A stretch of DNA of 5,234 nt from Clostridia bacterium. GTDB lineage: Bacteria > Bacillota_A > Clostridia > Oscillospirales > CAG-272. The position numbers and the translations under genes were made by a program. The stretch lies in assembly GCA_017529175.1 (NCBI GenBank), contig JAFXNX010000244.1, positions 1 to 5,234 of the forward strand, read 5' to 3'. Below, in pieces: positions 4,628 to 5,234 of the stretch. Position 1 is the stretch's first letter. The number at the start of each line of letters is the position of its first letter. The notes below the pieces were generated by a model that ran no database searches, was not told where the DNA came from, and saw only the letters and a list, made by a program, of their open reading frames with translations.

Positions 4628-5234
4628 CGTAAGATCTATGAAGGCGGAGGAATTCATCTCCGACGAAGAAATACTTGACACGGTAAGATACGCGGAAGAA
4701 CACAAGAACGATGTCTCGCTTATCGACGGTATAATCGAAAAAGCAAAAGAGCGCAAAGGGCTCTCACACAGAGAAGCGTCGGTGCTTCTCGCCTGCGAGA
4801 ACGAGGAAAAGATAGCCGAAATATACGACCTTGCCGAGCAGATAAAGAAGGACTTTTACGGCAACAGGATAGTTCTCTTCGCGCCGCTCTATCTTTCCAA
4901 CTACTGCGTGAACGGATGCCTTTACTGCCCGTATCATCTGAAAAACAAACATATAACGAGAAAGAAGCTGACGCAGGAAGAGATCGAGCGTGAAGTTATC
5001 GCGCTTCAGGATATGGGCCACAAACGGCTCGCGATCGAGGCGGGCGAGAACCCCGTCAACAATCCGATCGAATATATCCTCGATTCGATCAAGACGATCT
5101 ATTCGATAAAGCACAAAAACGGCGCGATAAGGCGGGTCAACGTGAACATCGCCGCTACGACCGTTGAAAACTACAGAAAACTGAAAGAGGCGGGGATCGG
5201 AACGTATATCCTCTTTCAGGAAACGTATCACAAA
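4617..5234 (+). CDS. hydG: [FeFe]-hydrogenase maturase HydG, tyrosine lyase (5' part only)
   Basis: This is an open reading frame of 206 codons running off the right edge; full-length HydG is about 470 residues. HydG is a radical SAM enzyme that cleaves L-tyrosine to p-cresol and dehydroglycine and turns the latter into CO and cyanide bound to iron, building the Fe(CO)2(CN) unit passed on in H-cluster assembly. The N-terminal helical region is residues 1-80. KKDFYGNRIVLFAPLYLSN (77-95) leads into the SAM-cluster motif C97, C101, C104 in YCVNGCLYCPYH. Next come an EAGENP segment, a VNVNIAATT strand and the tyrosine-lyase-like segment GTYILFQETYHK at the edge. ThiH is the closest paralogue, but the YCPYH context and hydE neighbour favour HydG. 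The second cluster site lies in the missing C-terminus, so its integrity cannot be judged. The gene overlaps hydE by 11 nt. Confidence 0.96.
   Translation, partial: MKYDVRSMKAEEFISDEEILDTVRYAEEHKNDVSLIDGIIEKAKERKGLSHREASVLLACENEEKIAEIYDLAEQIKKDFYGNRIVLFAPLYLSNYCVNGCLYCPYHLKNKHITRKKLTQEEIEREVIALQDMGHKRLAIEAGENPVNNPIEYILDSIKTIYSIKHKNGAIRRVNVNIAATTVENYRKLKEAGIGTYILFQETYHK

Noticed and set aside
4764..5231. 155-residue minus-strand open frame opposite hydG
   Set aside because: It is the complement of clear HydG coding sequence including the CX3CX2C motif; no promoter or ribosome binding site supports it.
1..5234. CRISPR array, tRNA, rRNA, insertion sequence or attachment site
   Set aside because: I saw no regularly spaced short repeats, tRNA or rRNA signatures, transposase or integrase coding, or target-site duplications on either strand.

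Overview
The window looks like the chromosome of an anaerobic, fermentative Firmicute, probably of class Clostridia. The evidence is strong GGAGG-type ribosome binding sites, near-consensus sigma-A promoters, an OmpR-type two-component system with a Clostridia-style sensor, and an [FeFe]-hydrogenase maturation operon opening with a TM1266-family gene. Base composition is balanced to moderately GC-rich. I cannot name a genus.

Layout. Positions 1-155 hold an imperfect hairpin (21-73) and the intrinsic terminator (101-141) of a minus-strand operon. That operon runs leftward from a promoter at 2346-2374: an OmpR-family response regulator (1594-2280), then an overlapping membrane histidine kinase (156-1604). 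Divergent from it, a near-consensus promoter (2396-2424) drives a lipoprotein gene (2468-3157). Its mature part is mostly two 75-residue copies of one domain, 91% identical, which I cannot assign to a family. The two divergent -35 boxes form a perfect 7-bp inverted repeat.

Further right, a consensus promoter with an extended -10 (3185-3213) precedes the hydrogenase maturation genes: a small TM1266-type protein (3325-3579), hydE (3572-4627) and the 5' part of hydG (4617 to the window edge). The three genes overlap by 8 and 11 nt, so they are almost certainly one translationally coupled operon. HydG splits tyrosine to supply CO and cyanide on iron, and HydE acts on HydG's product during assembly of the 2Fe subcluster of the H-cluster. 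HydF and the hydrogenase itself are not in the window.

The most interesting signal lies between the hyd promoter and the first hyd gene. A canonical intrinsic terminator (3269-3294) sits there, no second promoter is evident after it, and an upstream AGCGCG copy could compete for its left arm. This suggests transcription attenuation, or a short RNA of about 75 nt, controlling H-cluster maturation genes. No completely novel system is evident. The attenuator-like leader and the duplicated-domain lipoprotein beside a two-component system are the best leads.
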